DNA of 59,839 nt from Bacillus sp. ISL-7. Its GTDB lineage: Bacteria; Bacillota; Bacilli; Bacillales_B; DSM-18226. The notes under the pieces were generated by a model, which did not search any database, was not told the origin of the DNA, and saw nothing but the letters and a program-made list of their open reading frames with translations. The first letter of the stretch is position 1. Every line of letters begins with the position of its first letter. The position numbers and the translations under genes were made by a program. Shown here one piece after another: positions 8,828 through 20,404 of the stretch. The stretch covers positions 1-59,839 of the forward strand of contig NZ_JAGGQW010000043.1 in the NCBI RefSeq assembly GCF_018613065.1, given 5' to 3'.

Positions 8828-8998
8828 TTCTTTCCACAGCGAAAAAAGAAACATTTTCTTCCGCTGCATAAGCATCCATGTCTATACGGAGATCAGCTAA
8901 CGCTGCAAATGATGCTGATGCAATAAACCCTGTTAAAAAATGATCTTTTATTAAGATTCCAGCAGCAGGTGGCACCATCGCCGGCACTGACCTACTTC
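8828..8998 (-). pseudogene. Possible gene remnant on minus strand
   Basis: Read leftward, a frame from about 8976 to a TGA at 8828 encodes roughly 49 residues with a coding-like composition, including LTGFIASASFAALADLRID and MDAYAAEENVSFFAVERN. A different frame further upstream (SLIEMVRIEVGQ) looks protein-like too, suggesting a frameshifted fragment. I do not recognise the parent family, and no ribosome binding site was found. It could be chance. Confidence 0.3.
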
Positions 8999-9075
8999 GA
9001 TTCGAACCATTTCTATCAAACTGATGTCCTAATTACTTCAATATAAACTACTAAATTTTAAAAAGGGGTGGTAAA

Positions 9076-10509
9076 ATGCCACAATTATTACAAAATATGA
9101 TTGGTATAACAAATGAATTCCTTTGGTCAAAATTACTAATTATTATGCTTGTTTCTTGCGGGATTTATTTCACATTTAAATCGAAATTTGTACAGTTTCG
9201 AATGTTAAAGGAAATGGTCCGTGTTTTAATGGAAGGGAGAACTAGTTCTAAAGACAACATTTCCCCATTTCAAGCGTTCTGTATTGGTATGGCCGCTCGC
9301 GTTGGGACGGGTAATATCACAGGAATTGCGATTGCGATTGCATTAGGCGGTCCTGGAGCGGTATTCTGGATGTGGATTATTGCTATTATTAGCTCAGCAT
9401 CCAGCTTTATTGAAAGTACGTTAGCGCAAGTATATAAAGTAAAAGATAAAAATGGTTTCCGCGGGGGCCCATCCTATTATATGGAAAAAGGATTAAACAA
9501 ACGTTGGATGGGAGTATTATTCTCCATTTTAATTACGCTTTCTTTCGGTCTTGTATTCAATTCTGTACAATCAAATACCGTTTCAATTGCTTTTGAGAAC
9601 TCATTTGGTACAGATCGTTTAACTATAGGGATTATCATGGCACTTGCTTTCGCTGCGATTATCTTTGGCGGTGTGAAGCGAATTGCAAAAATGGCTGAAT
9701 ACAAGGTTATGATTCTAGCTGTGTTATACATTGGTATTGCATTATTTATCATAGCTACGAACATAACAAAAATGCCGGAAATTCTTTCTCTTATTGTTAA
9801 AAATGCGTTTGGCCTTGAACAAATAGCTGGCGGTTCAATCGGCGCTGCACTCATGAATGGAGTTAAACGTGGTTTGTTCTCGAATGAAGCTGGAATGGGG
9901 AGTGCGCCAAACGTTGCCGCAACGGCAACAACAAGTCATCCGGTTAAACAAGGACTTATTCAAGCATTTGGCGTATTAACGGATACACTGATCGTCTGTA
10001 CAAGCACAGCATTTATTATTTTACTTTCTGATGCTTACAAACAACCAGGGCTAAGTGGTATTGCACTTACACAAGCAGCATTAAGTGAACATGTCGGTTC
10101 CTGGGCATCAGGCTGTCTGGCTATTTTTATTTTTCTATTTGGATTCGGTGCGTTAATCGGTAACTATTATTATGGGGAAACAAATATTCGATTTTTACAC
10201 AAAAGTAAAGTATGGTTGATACTATACCGAATAAGCGTGTTAGCCATGATTTTATTCGGTTCCATTGCAAAGGTCCAGTTTGTATGGGATTTAGCGGATT
10301 TATTTATGGGCTTAATGGTTATCATAAACTTGATTGCTATTACATTACTAGCAAAAATAGCCTTTGCTGCTTTAACGGACTACATGAAACAGAAAAAAGC
10401 TGGTAAAGATCCTGTCTTTTATAAAGATTGTATTAAAAATCATGAAGGCATTGAATGTTGGGAGCACACTCCAGCTACTTCAAGTTCAATAAAGGAAAAA
10501 GCGATGTAA
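9076..10509 (+). CDS. Sodium:alanine/glutamine symporter, AgcS family (AlsT/GlnT-like)
   Basis: This 477-residue polytopic membrane protein has about eleven hydrophobic segments and the family signatures GMAARVGTGNITGIA, ESTLAQVYKVKDKNGFRGGPSYYMEKG (quoted in part; positions about 115-142) and GLFSNEAGMGSAPNVAATA. AgcS carriers take up alanine, glycine or glutamine with sodium. The neighbours here (glutaminase, glutamate dehydrogenase, GlnK-like kinase) point to glutamine, as for B. subtilis GlnT/AlsT. It starts at ATG 9076 after AAAAGGGGTGG and ends in a cysteine-bearing hydrophilic tail (CIKNHEGIECWEH). A clear terminator follows at 10641. Its response-regulator control may have been lost with the truncated GlnL-like gene. 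Confidence 0.9.
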   Translation: MPQLLQNMIGITNEFLWSKLLIIMLVSCGIYFTFKSKFVQFRMLKEMVRVLMEGRTSSKDNISPFQAFCIGMAARVGTGNITGIAIAIALGGPGAVFWMWIIAIISSASSFIESTLAQVYKVKDKNGFRGGPSYYMEKGLNKRWMGVLFSILITLSFGLVFNSVQSNTVSIAFENSFGTDRLTIGIIMALAFAAIIFGGVKRIAKMAEYKVMILAVLYIGIALFIIATNITKMPEILSLIVKNAFGLEQIAGGSIGAALMNGVKRGLFSNEAGMGSAPNVAATATTSHPVKQGLIQAFGVLTDTLIVCTSTAFIILLSDAYKQPGLSGIALTQAALSEHVGSWASGCLAIFIFLFGFGALIGNYYYGETNIRFLHKSKVWLILYRISVLAMILFGSIAKVQFVWDLADLFMGLMVIINLIAITLLAKIAFAALTDYMKQKKAGKDPVFYKDCIKNHEGIECWEHTPATSSSIKEKAM

Positions 10510-10638
10510 ATAATACAAAAAGATGTTCAGATACAGCACACGGGCCAACAAGCTTATCATCGATGGAAAACGGGAGAGATGACAGCTGTGAAGGCGAGAA
10601 AAATAACATTATATAATAGAAGGAACTCGTAAAAAAAG

Positions 10639-10670
10639 TTGCCTTTGCTCAACGAGAGCAAAGGCTTTTA
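10639..10670 (+). terminator. Terminator after symporter
   Basis: A 10-bp stem GCCTTTGCTC (10641-10650) with GAGCAAAGGC (10656-10665) is followed by TTTTA. Confidence 0.85.
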
Positions 10671-10757
10671 TCAATTGGGAATACTTTATCATAATCACCA
10701 GCTTTATATATTTATATATCTTAATGTCTACTAACGTGTATTCAAAATTCTAAAACG

Positions 10758-10783
10758 GATTTCATTTTAGTAAAAATGAAATC
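10758..10783. promoter_or_regulatory. Perfect 11-bp inverted repeat upstream of the CBS gene
   Basis: GATTTCATTTT (10758-10768) and AAAATGAAATC (10773-10783) are exact reverse complements around AGTA, about 75 bases before the CBS gene start. It could be a repressor operator or a leader hairpin. No T run follows, so it is not an ordinary terminator. Confidence 0.4.
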
Positions 10784-10859
10784 TTGCTTTGAGTAATAAT
10801 TTAGATTCACATGGAGAAAATAAGAAGGAAAAATCAATCACCAATAGGAGGAAAAAACA

Positions 10860-11282
10860 ATGACAATGGTACAAGAAATTATGACAAAGGATGTTAAGGT
10901 GTGTGCATCACATGACTCTGTGACAGTAGCCGCAAAAATAATGCGTGATATCAACTGTGGTTCTGTTCCAGTTTGTGAAGGTAGAAAAGTTGTTGGAATG
11001 ATTACAGATCGTGATATTGTATTGAATTGTGTAGCTGATGGGAAAGACTGCAATTCCGTTCATTGCCATGATAGTATGACTTCGGATGTAATCACTTGTT
11101 CGCCTGATACAGATGTACATGAATGTGCTCGTATGATGGCAGACCATCAAATCCGTCGCATTCCAGTTGTACAAAATGGTGAAATGATTGGTATTTGTGC
11201 CATTGGTGATCTATCAACAGTCAACATTCATGTAAACGAAGCTGGAGAAGCATTAAGTCATATTTCTGAACAGATTCAATAG
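10860..11282 (+). CDS. Two-CBS-domain protein (YhcV-like)
   Basis: This 140-residue protein consists of two CBS motifs and almost nothing else. CBS1 covers about residues 3-60 (VQEIMTKDVKVC, GSVPVCEGRKVVGMITDRDIV). CBS2 covers about 68-130 (CHDSMTSDVITCSPDTDV, IRRIPVVQNGEMIGICAIGDL). Stand-alone CBS pairs bind adenosyl ligands and act as energy or redox sensors on partner proteins; in Bacillus several of them are stress-induced. It is unusually cysteine-rich for this family, with about eight Cys. It starts at ATG 10860 after a consensus AGGAGG. It is monocistronic, with a hairpin terminator at 11352 and a 26-bp palindrome upstream. The partner and ligand are unknown. Confidence 0.85.
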   Translation: MTMVQEIMTKDVKVCASHDSVTVAAKIMRDINCGSVPVCEGRKVVGMITDRDIVLNCVADGKDCNSVHCHDSMTSDVITCSPDTDVHECARMMADHQIRRIPVVQNGEMIGICAIGDLSTVNIHVNEAGEALSHISEQIQ

Positions 11283-11351
11283 GAACTGTTAGTTACATCC
11301 ATTCCACCTGTAAAAGGCAATTAAAGAAAAACCAAAACAAGACAATAATTT

Positions 11352-11399
11352 GGGATAAACCTAAAAGTACTTAAAAATGGTTTATTCCTTTTTTTTTTT
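11352..11399 (+). terminator. Terminator after the CBS gene
   Basis: GGGATAAACC (11352-11361) pairs with GGTTTATTCC (11379-11388), followed by an 11-base T run. Confidence 0.85.
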
Positions 11400-11438
11400 A
11401 ATAACTTTTAAATTACCAATACAATTTTGTTAACAATA

Positions 11439-11467
11439 TTGACAGAAAAGGGTAACTATCTTATTAT
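11439..11467 (+). promoter_or_regulatory. SigA promoter of the biotin operon
   Basis: TTGACA at 11439-11444 and TATTAT at 11462-11467 are separated by 17 bases. The predicted transcription start falls in the adjacent BirA-type operator. Confidence 0.75.
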
Positions 11468-11470
11468 TCT

Positions 11471-11505
11471 AATTGTTAACCTATTGTTTATTTTGGTTTA
11501 CAATT
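11471..11505 (+). promoter_or_regulatory. BirA operator (biotin repressor box)
   Basis: TTGTTAACC (11473-11481) and GGTTTACAA (11495-11503) form an inverted repeat, imperfect at one position, with a 13-base spacer. They match the TTGTTAACC/GGTTAACAA boxes recognised by the biotin ligase/repressor BirA in Bacillus. The position just downstream of the -10 implies repression when biotin is plentiful. A second TTGTTAACAA sequence lies at 11428-11437, upstream of the -35. Confidence 0.8.
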
Positions 11506-11533
11506 AGTATTACAAGGTTAGGAGGTAGAATGT

Positions 11534-12319
11534 ATGCAAGAGGGAAAGTACTATAGCATTAGAATGAGAGCTGCCAAGAATGGACCTCATGAACATGGAG
11601 GAAAGCATATATCCGGTGGAGAACTACTTTCAACATATAGCAATATGAAACATGCAGTGAATGCTTTATTGGAAAAGGGCTTAACTCATTCAAGAGGAAA
11701 CCCAGATTTTATGCAGATTCAGTTTGAATCTATTAACGAGCCTATAAAACTAGTTAAGCCATTACAAATTGCGACAAATGAAGTGGAATCAGTAGATGAA
11801 GGGCAATCATTCGCCAGGAGACTTTTGGAGAGAGAGGGGATCCCAAGAACTAGCATTGAAAAAGCGTATCAACTGATGACTGAATATTCAGGAATCAGGG
11901 GTGCGATTTTGATTGATATCCATTCAGGTGAACGAATTGATGAACGGAAAGAAAAGGGCTTGCGTGTTTCCAGAATGGACTGGTTGGACACGAATTTTGA
12001 AAAATGGGCTGACTACTATAAGATGCCTAAGAATTCCAGAGTGAGGGAGGCACTTGTACTTGCAACAAAGGTGAATGAGCATCCAGCTACTGTCGCAGAA
12101 TTATGTTGGTCAGATGATCCTGAGTACATAACAGGCTATGTAGCTAGTAAAAAGCTAGGCTATCAACGCATTACAAAATTAAAAGAATACGGAGATGAAC
12201 ACGGCTGTCGAATCTTCTTTGTGGATGGCTTAAGCGATCTTCATTCATACATACACTACCTAGAAAAACAGCCAATTTTTATTCAATGGGAGGAAGAGAA
12301 TGACACAAGAGCTAATTGA
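11534..12319 (+). CDS. bioW: 6-carboxyhexanoate-CoA ligase (pimeloyl-CoA synthetase)
   Basis: This 261-residue protein of the BioW family makes pimeloyl-CoA from pimelate, CoA and ATP at the head of biotin synthesis. Family features are the N-terminal [27 protein letters not shown] segment (residues about 6-32, quoted here as a position) and the later [17 protein letters not shown] and RVSRMDWL. It is the first gene after the BirA-type operator, starting at ATG 11534 behind TTAGGAGG. Its last 20 bases overlap bioA, indicating translational coupling. The length and motifs are normal for the family. Confidence 0.92.
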   Translation: MQEGKYYSIRMRAAKNGPHEHGGKHISGGELLSTYSNMKHAVNALLEKGLTHSRGNPDFMQIQFESINEPIKLVKPLQIATNEVESVDEGQSFARRLLEREGIPRTSIEKAYQLMTEYSGIRGAILIDIHSGERIDERKEKGLRVSRMDWLDTNFEKWADYYKMPKNSRVREALVLATKVNEHPATVAELCWSDDPEYITGYVASKKLGYQRITKLKEYGDEHGCRIFFVDGLSDLHSYIHYLEKQPIFIQWEEENDTRAN

Positions 12320-13644
12320 AAAAAGTAAAAAGTATCTTTGGCTGCCTTTCACTCAAATGAAAGATTATGATGAAAATCCTTTCATTATTGAGAGTGGAAA
12401 CGGAATTAAAGTAAAAGACATTTATGGTAAGGAATATTATGATGGATTTTCTGCTTTGTGGCTCAATGTACATGGCCACCGAAAAAAAGAATTGGATCAA
12501 GCGATTAAGAAACAACTTGAAAAAATAGCCCACTCTACATTGTTGGGGATGACAAATGTTCCAGCAACAGAGCTTGCTGAAAAACTAATTGAAATAAGTC
12601 CTGAAAAGTTAACACGTGTCTTTTATTCAGATAGTGGAGCAGAAGCGATGGAAATTGGTCTTAAGATAGCGTTTCAATATTGGATGAATATTGGTAGACC
12701 AGAGAAACAAAAATTTATAGCGATGCAAAATGGCTATCATGGCGATACGATTGGGGCCGTTAGTGTTGGTTCAATCGAGCTTTACCATCAAGTGTACGGC
12801 CCATTAATGTTTGAGAGTTTTAAAGCACCAATTCCTAACACATATCACTCTAAGAGTGGTGATCCTGTACAGTGCCGCGATGAATGTTTAGATATACTTG
12901 AACAGCTCTTGATTGAAAATCACCAAGAAATAGCTGCACTTACTATTGAATCAATGGTCCAAGGAGCCGGAGGTATGATTGTGATGCCAGAAGGATTTTT
13001 GGCGGGTGTACGTAAGCTTTGTACAAAATATGATGTCTTAATGATTGTTGATGAAGTAGCAGCGGGATTTGGACGTACGGGGAAAATGTTTGCCTGTGAA
13101 CACGAAGGTGTCCAACCAGACATAATGGCAGTTGGAAAAGGGATTACAGGAGGCTATTTGCCAATTGCTGCTACATTTACAACAGAGGAAATCTATATGG
13201 CATTCTATGATGACTACGAAAAGTTAAAAACGTTGTTCCACGGTCATTCTTATACAGGGAATCAGCTTGGATGTGCAGTTGCAATTGAAAATTTACGTTT
13301 GTTAGAATCTGAAAATATTGTAGAACAGGTAGCCAAAAAGGCAGAGTATCTCCATTTACTCCTACAAGAGCTGCAATCGCTTCCGCACGTTGGGGATATT
13401 AGGCAACTTGGTTTTATGTGTGGAATAGAGCTTGTTTACTCAAAGGAAACAAAGGAGCCCTTTTCTGCTCATAAACGAGTAGGTTATCAGGTTACTTTAA
13501 AAATGAGAGAGCTTGGTATGTTAACGAGACCATTAGGTGATGTCATTGTATTTTTTCCTCCGCTTGTTAGTACTAGGGAAGAAATTAAAGCGATGGTCAT
13601 GATCATGAAAGAAGCTATCAATGAGGTAACAAATGGGGTGACGA

Positions 13645-13658
<14 letters not shown>
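12300..13658 (+). CDS. bioA: 7,8-diaminononanoate aminotransferase (BioA/BioK type)
   Basis: This 452-residue class-III PLP aminotransferase transfers an amino group to 8-amino-7-oxononanoate, giving 7,8-diaminopelargonate. Visible features are [11 protein letters not shown] at the N-terminus, [14 protein letters not shown], the PLP-contacting [12 protein letters not shown] and the lysine motif [11 protein letters not shown]. The sequence is very close to what I recall of the B. subtilis enzyme. That enzyme uses lysine rather than S-adenosylmethionine as amino donor (BioK), and the same is likely here but not provable by eye. It overlaps bioW by 20 bases and bioF by 14. Confidence 0.92.
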
Positions 13659-15619
<1,961 letters not shown>

Positions 15620-15625
<6 letters not shown>

Positions 15626-15656
15626 CAGAGATGTGAGTTACACATCTCTGTTAAAC
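15620..15656. repeat. Perfect 16-bp inverted repeat at the bioB deletion scar
   Basis: GTTTAACAGAGATGTG (15620-15635) and its exact reverse complement (15641-15656) flank AGTTA. No T run follows directly, so it is not a standard terminator. A short tandem GATCGTGATCGT comes next. It may be a remnant of a small mobile element or a new attenuator for bioI. Confidence 0.7.
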
Positions 15657-15685
15657 GATCGTGATCGTATTTTAGGGGGCGTGAC

Positions 15686-16894
15686 ATGACAACCGATTTA
15701 AATCAAACCATACCATTTTCATTTACTTCTCCTGAGTTTTTTAAAAATCCTTATCCATTTTACGATAAGCTGCGTTCCATTCATCCGATCTATTGGGGAA
15801 ATCTATTAAAATATCCAGGATGGTACGTGACAGGATACGAAGAGGCGATAGCGATTCTTAAAGATACTAGATTTAAAAATCGCACCCCGCTGCCTCAGAC
15901 TTCAAAAAAATATGAGCGGCTAAAAAACACCCAAAATGACATGATGCTTTTTAAAAATCAACCAGACCATAAGCGGCTGCGTTTACTGGTTAGTAACGTA
16001 TTTACTCCTAGAATGGTGGAACATCTTCGTCCTTATATCCAAGAAACGGTAAACGATTTACTGCAACAGTTTCAAAATAAGAAAACAATGGATGTGGTTT
16101 CCGATTTAGCGTTTCCTTTAGCAAGTCTCATTATAGCGAAAATAATAGGAGTACCTCAAGAAGAGCGATATCAATTTAGAGAATGGGCGGCAAGCTTAAT
16201 TCAAACCATTGATTTTACCCGTTCGAGAAAGGCGTTAGACAATGGGAATGCAATTACTATAATCTTAAGGGATTATTTTAAAGAACTGATTAAAAGACGG
16301 AAACACTGCCCTGAAGAGGACCTTATCAGCTTGTTAATAAAGGAGGAACAGCAAGGGGACAGGTTAACAGACGAGGAATTATTGGCAACCTGCATTTTAC
16401 TTGTTATTGCCGGTCATGAGACAACAGTCAATCTTATCAGCAATTCAATCCTTACCTTATTGAAACATCCTCATCAACTGATGGACCTAAAGGAAAAACC
16501 ATTACTTATTGAAGGGGCGGTTGAGGAGTTTTTGCGCTATGAGAGTCCAACACAGATGACCGCTCGGATTGCTTCGGAGGATATCGAGATCCATCAAACA
16601 ACTATTAAAAAAGGCGACCAGGTATATATCCTTTTGGGAGCTGCCAATCGCGATCCGAATAAATTCCATGATCCTCATTTATTCGACATAACGAGGAATC
16701 CGAATCCCCATCTTGCATTTGGATATGGCACGCATTTTTGTTTAGGTGCCCCGTTGGCACGGTTAGAAACACAAATTGCGATTAAATCACTCCTGGTTTG
16801 GAAAGACAACCTTCAATTAGCGGTTCCTGACTTGCAATGGCGAAAAATGATTGGGTTTAGATCGTTAAACGAACTGCAAATTATATTTGACTGA
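15686..16894 (+). CDS. bioI: Cytochrome P450 BioI (pimelate-forming)
   Basis: This 402-residue soluble P450 has the I-helix AGHETT, the K-helix EEFLRYESP and the heme-binding loop FGYGTHFCLGAPLA, whose Cys is the iron ligand. The segment AASLIQTIDFTRSRKAL and the whole layout match B. subtilis BioI, which cleaves acyl-ACP chains to pimeloyl-ACP. It still has its own start (ATG 15686 after AGGGGGCG), and its frame is intact although bioB upstream is gone. Transcription must come through the hairpin scar or from a new promoter. Stem 17016-17055 ends it. Confidence 0.92.
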   Translation: MTTDLNQTIPFSFTSPEFFKNPYPFYDKLRSIHPIYWGNLLKYPGWYVTGYEEAIAILKDTRFKNRTPLPQTSKKYERLKNTQNDMMLFKNQPDHKRLRLLVSNVFTPRMVEHLRPYIQETVNDLLQQFQNKKTMDVVSDLAFPLASLIIAKIIGVPQEERYQFREWAASLIQTIDFTRSRKALDNGNAITIILRDYFKELIKRRKHCPEEDLISLLIKEEQQGDRLTDEELLATCILLVIAGHETTVNLISNSILTLLKHPHQLMDLKEKPLLIEGAVEEFLRYESPTQMTARIASEDIEIHQTTIKKGDQVYILLGAANRDPNKFHDPHLFDITRNPNPHLAFGYGTHFCLGAPLARLETQIAIKSLLVWKDNLQLAVPDLQWRKMIGFRSLNELQIIFD

Positions 16895-17015
16895 GTTAGG
16901 ATTTAGAGATTGCATATTTGGAATAGTGAGTACGTACGGTAAAAGAAAACGGACACAAACTTGGACTAACCTAAGTAAATAAGACAATATATACGTTTAT
17001 GAAGTGAATGTCTAT

Positions 17016-17055
17016 AAAAAAGATCAATCCCTTATTAAAATGGATTGATCTTTTT
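17016..17055. terminator. Bidirectional terminator between bioI and the urease operon
   Basis: AAAAAGATCAATCC (to 17030) pairs with GGATTGATCTTTTT (17042-17055). A/T runs on both sides suit termination of both converging transcripts. Confidence 0.85.
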
Positions 17056-17070
17056 ATCAAATTCTAGCTT

Positions 17071-17748
17071 TTATATCCAAAGCTTAAAAAGTCCTTCATT
17101 AATTCCTAAATTATACATATAATAGATTCCAAACATGACACTTATTGCTCCTGTTATCAGGATAAGGCTGCGACTTAATTTAAAACGTTTCTTGCTCATT
17201 ACAAATGGAATGCCGAGAATCGTTGTGAATATTAACATACCTATTGTTGTACCTACTCCAAATATAAAAATATACAAAACACCTTGCCAAACTGTGTCAA
17301 CCGCGCTCATCGTAAGTAGTACCAATGCCGCACTTCCTGCAAGTCCATGAACAAATCCAATGAACAATGATTTAAAATAGGATACATCTTTCTTGTTCAA
17401 ATGATCATTCTTTGAATGTTCTTCTTTTAGATGAGAGTGTTGTTTGTGCTTTCTAAATTTAAGTAAGCTCGTAATACCTAAATAGATAAGCATAATACCT
17501 ACAAGAAATTCTAATGACATGGACCATTTATCCGACAAATCATTTTTCATTAGGATTAATATAATCCCAAGGATAAAAAGAGTGGCAGTATGTCCAATGC
17601 CCCAAAATACCCCTGCTAGAGAGGCATGCCATAACTTTTTGCTATTACTGGCAATAGTTGATACGGCAATGACATGATCAGGTTCAATTGCATGTTTAAT
17701 CCCCAAAATGAACCCAAGTGCCAACACGGAAAACAAAGTAATCTCCAT
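17071..17748 (-). CDS. ureH: Nickel permease of the UreH type
   Basis: This 225-residue membrane protein has about six hydrophobic segments. Conserved polar motifs lie within membranes: GIKHAIEPDHVIAVS in helix 1 (the HX4DH nickel signature) and GIGHTATLF. A histidine-rich loop KHKQHSHLKEEHSKNDHL and FVHGLAGSAALV complete the pattern. This is the NicO/UreH permease class that supplies Ni2+ for urease. It is the last gene of the urease operon, 57 bases after ureD, with its start at ATG 17748 behind GGGAGG. In Bacillus sp. TB-90 the same position is held by ureH. Confidence 0.85.
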   Translation of the reverse strand: MEITLFSVLALGFILGIKHAIEPDHVIAVSTIASNSKKLWHASLAGVFWGIGHTATLFILGIILILMKNDLSDKWSMSLEFLVGIMLIYLGITSLLKFRKHKQHSHLKEEHSKNDHLNKKDVSYFKSLFIGFVHGLAGSAALVLLTMSAVDTVWQGVLYIFIFGVGTTIGMLIFTTILGIPFVMSKKRFKLSRSLILITGAISVMFGIYYMYNLGINEGLFKLWI

Positions 17749-17805
17749 CAAGATCCTCCCTTAATTTCGATACCCTTGTTGAATACTGAATCCAAATTTT
17801 TCACC

Positions 17806-18630
17806 TTAATATTTTCTAAGAAAGCTTGGGGTTGTATCAAACCATTCATGACTAATCATATGATGGACATTCTTAAATATTCTTTCAATTTCCTGTGTTG
17901 AGTTTGCTAAAACCCGTACGGTAAATCCTTTAACAGCTAATTGGGATAATCCAACTTTATAGGTATTCGTTTCTGATTGGATCACATGATATAACCGATC
18001 CAGTAGCTCAGAGGTGGTTTGTTCCCCGATAACTAGCATAGAGCCCAAGTGAGAAAAACCTTCCATAAGTCCAATCGTTTCCACATTATGGTTTGCTGGA
18101 CTTAACTTAATATGATCATAAGTCACAAGTTCATGATCCATGTATATTTCATTCATTAATTGAAGCCGGTCATAGCTAAATCTTTTCCCATCTGGAGACC
18201 AGCCTGGCGTAATGATATCTGAATAAAGAAACGTAGCGCCTTTTTCCATGTGGATAACATTTTTTTGTTTATATCGCGCTTGTCGATAGGCAATCAAAGG
18301 ATCGGGAGTATACTCCAGAAAGCTGCCTTTCTTCAAAAAGATTTCCGTTTCCTGATATGCATGTGTATGGGGGGTTCTATACACTTTCGTAGCAGACTGT
18401 GTCGTTAATGTGAGTCTAGCCTGTTTCTCTAATGCAATTTGTATGCGGTATCGATCACCGTCTAAGTAGCCTCCCCCAGGGTTTAAAATATAATAGCAGA
18501 CTTGTCCCGAATCGTTGTGATAAATAGGGCGCATTACTTTCAATGCGCCCTGGAAATATACACTTTTTGCAACTGTTTTTCCTTTTCGATTTTCAACAGC
18601 TAAACGTAATTCTCCTGTCCAACCTGTCAT
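17806..18630 (-). CDS. ureD: Urease accessory protein UreD
   Basis: This 274-residue UreD family protein is the chaperone that bridges apo-urease and UreF-UreG during nickel insertion. Typical segments are PIYHNDSGQVCYYILNPGGGYLDGDRY (residues about 34-60), TTQSATKVYRT and FLEYTPDPLIAYRQARY. It is immediately downstream of ureG (1-base gap), consistent with translational coupling. Gene order ureABCEFGD matches Gram-positive urease operons, in which ureD comes last rather than first. Confidence 0.88.
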   Translation of the reverse strand: MTGWTGELRLAVENRKGKTVAKSVYFQGALKVMRPIYHNDSGQVCYYILNPGGGYLDGDRYRIQIALEKQARLTLTTQSATKVYRTPHTHAYQETEIFLKKGSFLEYTPDPLIAYRQARYKQKNVIHMEKGATFLYSDIITPGWSPDGKRFSYDRLQLMNEIYMDHELVTYDHIKLSPANHNVETIGLMEGFSHLGSMLVIGEQTTSELLDRLYHVIQSETNTYKVGLSQLAVKGFTVRVLANSTQEIERIFKNVHHMISHEWFDTTPSFLRKY

Positions 18631-18631
18631 T

Positions 18632-19243
18632 CTAAGCCAATCCCTTTAAAAGGGTGTCCTGCTTGATCCAGTTGATGACTTCATCAAGCCCCGAATTATT
18701 TTTTAAATTTGTAAAGACAAACGGTTTATCGCCCCGAAAAACCTTAGTATCTGATTCCATTACTTCTAAGCTTGCGCCAACAAAGGGAGCTAAATCTGTT
18801 TTATTAATAATAAATAAATCAGATTTAATCATTCCCTGTCCGCCTTTTCTTGGAATTTTTTCACCTTGGGCTACATCAATGATATAGATAGAAAAATCAA
18901 CTAACTCCGGGCTAAATGTGGCCGCAAGATTATCTCCTCCACTTTCAACAAAAATAAGTTCAACATCCGGATGTTTCTCTTTTAATTCATCGATGGCTGC
19001 AAAATTCATTGAGGCATCTTCGCGGATTGCTGTATGAGGGCATCCACCTGTTTCAACACCGATGATACGATCAGAAGGTAAAACTCCATTTTGCATAAGG
19101 AATTTAGCATCTTCCTTTGTATAAATATCATTTGTCACAACTGCCATGCTAATTTCTCCATCTAAATCTCGGGTAATCTTCTCAATTAACAATGTTTTTC
19201 CTGCTCCAACAGGACCGCCTACGCCAATTTTTATCGGTTCCAT
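18632..19243 (-). CDS. ureG: Urease accessory GTPase UreG
   Basis: This 203-residue SIMIBI GTPase has the P loop GGPVGAGKT near the N-terminus, [11 protein letters not shown], the metal-binding CPH in [31 protein letters not shown], and the guanine-specificity NKTD. It couples GTP hydrolysis to delivery of nickel to UreC via UreD/UreF. All key motifs are intact. It lies between ureF and ureD. Confidence 0.93.
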   Translation of the reverse strand: MEPIKIGVGGPVGAGKTLLIEKITRDLDGEISMAVVTNDIYTKEDAKFLMQNGVLPSDRIIGVETGGCPHTAIREDASMNFAAIDELKEKHPDVELIFVESGGDNLAATFSPELVDFSIYIIDVAQGEKIPRKGGQGMIKSDLFIINKTDLAPFVGASLEVMESDTKVFRGDKPFVFTNLKNNSGLDEVINWIKQDTLLKGLA

Positions 19244-19259
19244 TTCAACACGTCCTTTC

Positions 19260-19946
19260 CTAAGACATAAAAATACGAATATTCACACGCTCATGCATCA
19301 TTTGCGCTAATTCTAAACCTGGAGACACAATTCCAAAATCCTCTTCGTCCAAAAGTTGAATTTTTTCGGTTGCCTTGGCTAAAGCAGCTTGGAACTCTTG
19401 AATGATTTTTTGCCCGGCTGTTTGACCTAACGGAATGGCACGTACCGCATTTTGAACTAGACTTGACACGGTAGAATATAAATAATAGAGCGTTGTGTTT
19501 TCTTGTGAAACACCAAGATGATGACCAATCATCGTAAACACAATGGCCGGATGTCCAAAAGATTTCTTTTGATGGATTCGTTCTCTATATTGGGCAAGTA
19601 ATGGATTCTGATATAAAGATTCCACAAGCTTTAACATCCGTTCACCCATTCTCTGTGACCCATCTCTTGTTTCTCGTGGTAAATTCTGAACCATTAACAA
19701 CCGATCTATTTTCCAAACCTTTTCCATCTCGTTATTTTCTAATGATTCATAGACAAGACGAGTTGCCAGCCCATCTGAATAGACGAGCTGCTCATTTAAA
19801 TAAACTTGAAGCCACTGGGCAAACGTGGCTTGATCGTGTACGATATTTTCCTGAATATAACTCTCTAAGCCATATGAATGACTAAAAGCACCTGTTGGAA
19901 AGTTAGAATCACAAAGTTGAAACAAAGACAGTGTTTTGTCAATCAT
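19260..19946 (-). CDS. ureF: Urease accessory protein UreF
   Basis: This 228-residue, mainly helical protein has the UreF start [21 protein letters not shown] and the later [11 protein letters not shown] and [12 protein letters not shown]. UreF gates nickel transfer and acts as the GTPase-regulating partner of UreG. Its start overlaps the end of ureE by eight bases, so it is probably translationally coupled. Confidence 0.9.
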   Translation of the reverse strand: MIDKTLSLFQLCDSNFPTGAFSHSYGLESYIQENIVHDQATFAQWLQVYLNEQLVYSDGLATRLVYESLENNEMEKVWKIDRLLMVQNLPRETRDGSQRMGERMLKLVESLYQNPLLAQYRERIHQKKSFGHPAIVFTMIGHHLGVSQENTTLYYLYSTVSSLVQNAVRAIPLGQTAGQKIIQEFQAALAKATEKIQLLDEEDFGIVSPGLELAQMMHERVNIRIFMS

Positions 19947-20394
19947 GACTATGACCGATATGCCGAAATGCTTGCTTTACTTTCCTATCTTCGCGTTTAA
20001 AAGGGATTTGCAACTCCTGCAGCAATTCTTCCACTAGGTAATCATATTGTACGAGCATGTCATCCTCTTCAAATTGCGCTGGAAGGTGGCGATTTCCCAA
20101 TTGATGAGCAATCGTCCCCATTTCCTTCAAGGAACGCGGGCTAATAACGAGTACATCATCTGATACAACATCCACAATAATCATATTTTTATCATCCATA
20201 AATAAAACATCACCAGCCACAAGATCACGTGGATTTTTTAGTCGAATCCCTATTTCTTTGCCGTGGTCTGTTGTCACTCGCTGAATTCGTTTCACTAAAT
20301 CAGAACTTTCTAGATATACCTTTTCCTTATGTCGTTTTAAAAGTTCTTCCATTTCCATTTCTTCTATATTCGTTACAATACTTTCAACAATCAT
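19939..20394 (-). CDS. ureE: Urease nickel metallochaperone UreE
   Basis: This 151-residue protein starts at ATG 20394, preceded by GAGGTG. An upstream in-frame extension to 20454 overlaps ureC and is not used. The N-terminal peptide-binding domain ([22 protein letters not shown]) is followed by a ferredoxin-like metal domain with GNRHLPAQF. The C-terminal His tail is short (RHIGHSHD) compared with the long polyhistidine tails of some UreE proteins. It hands nickel to UreG. Confidence 0.9.
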   Translation of the reverse strand: MIVESIVTNIEEMEMEELLKRHKEKVYLESSDLVKRIQRVTTDHGKEIGIRLKNPRDLVAGDVLFMDDKNMIIVDVVSDDVLVISPRSLKEMGTIAHQLGNRHLPAQFEEDDMLVQYDYLVEELLQELQIPFKREDRKVKQAFRHIGHSHD

Positions 20395-20404
20395 TGTTTT
20401 CACC

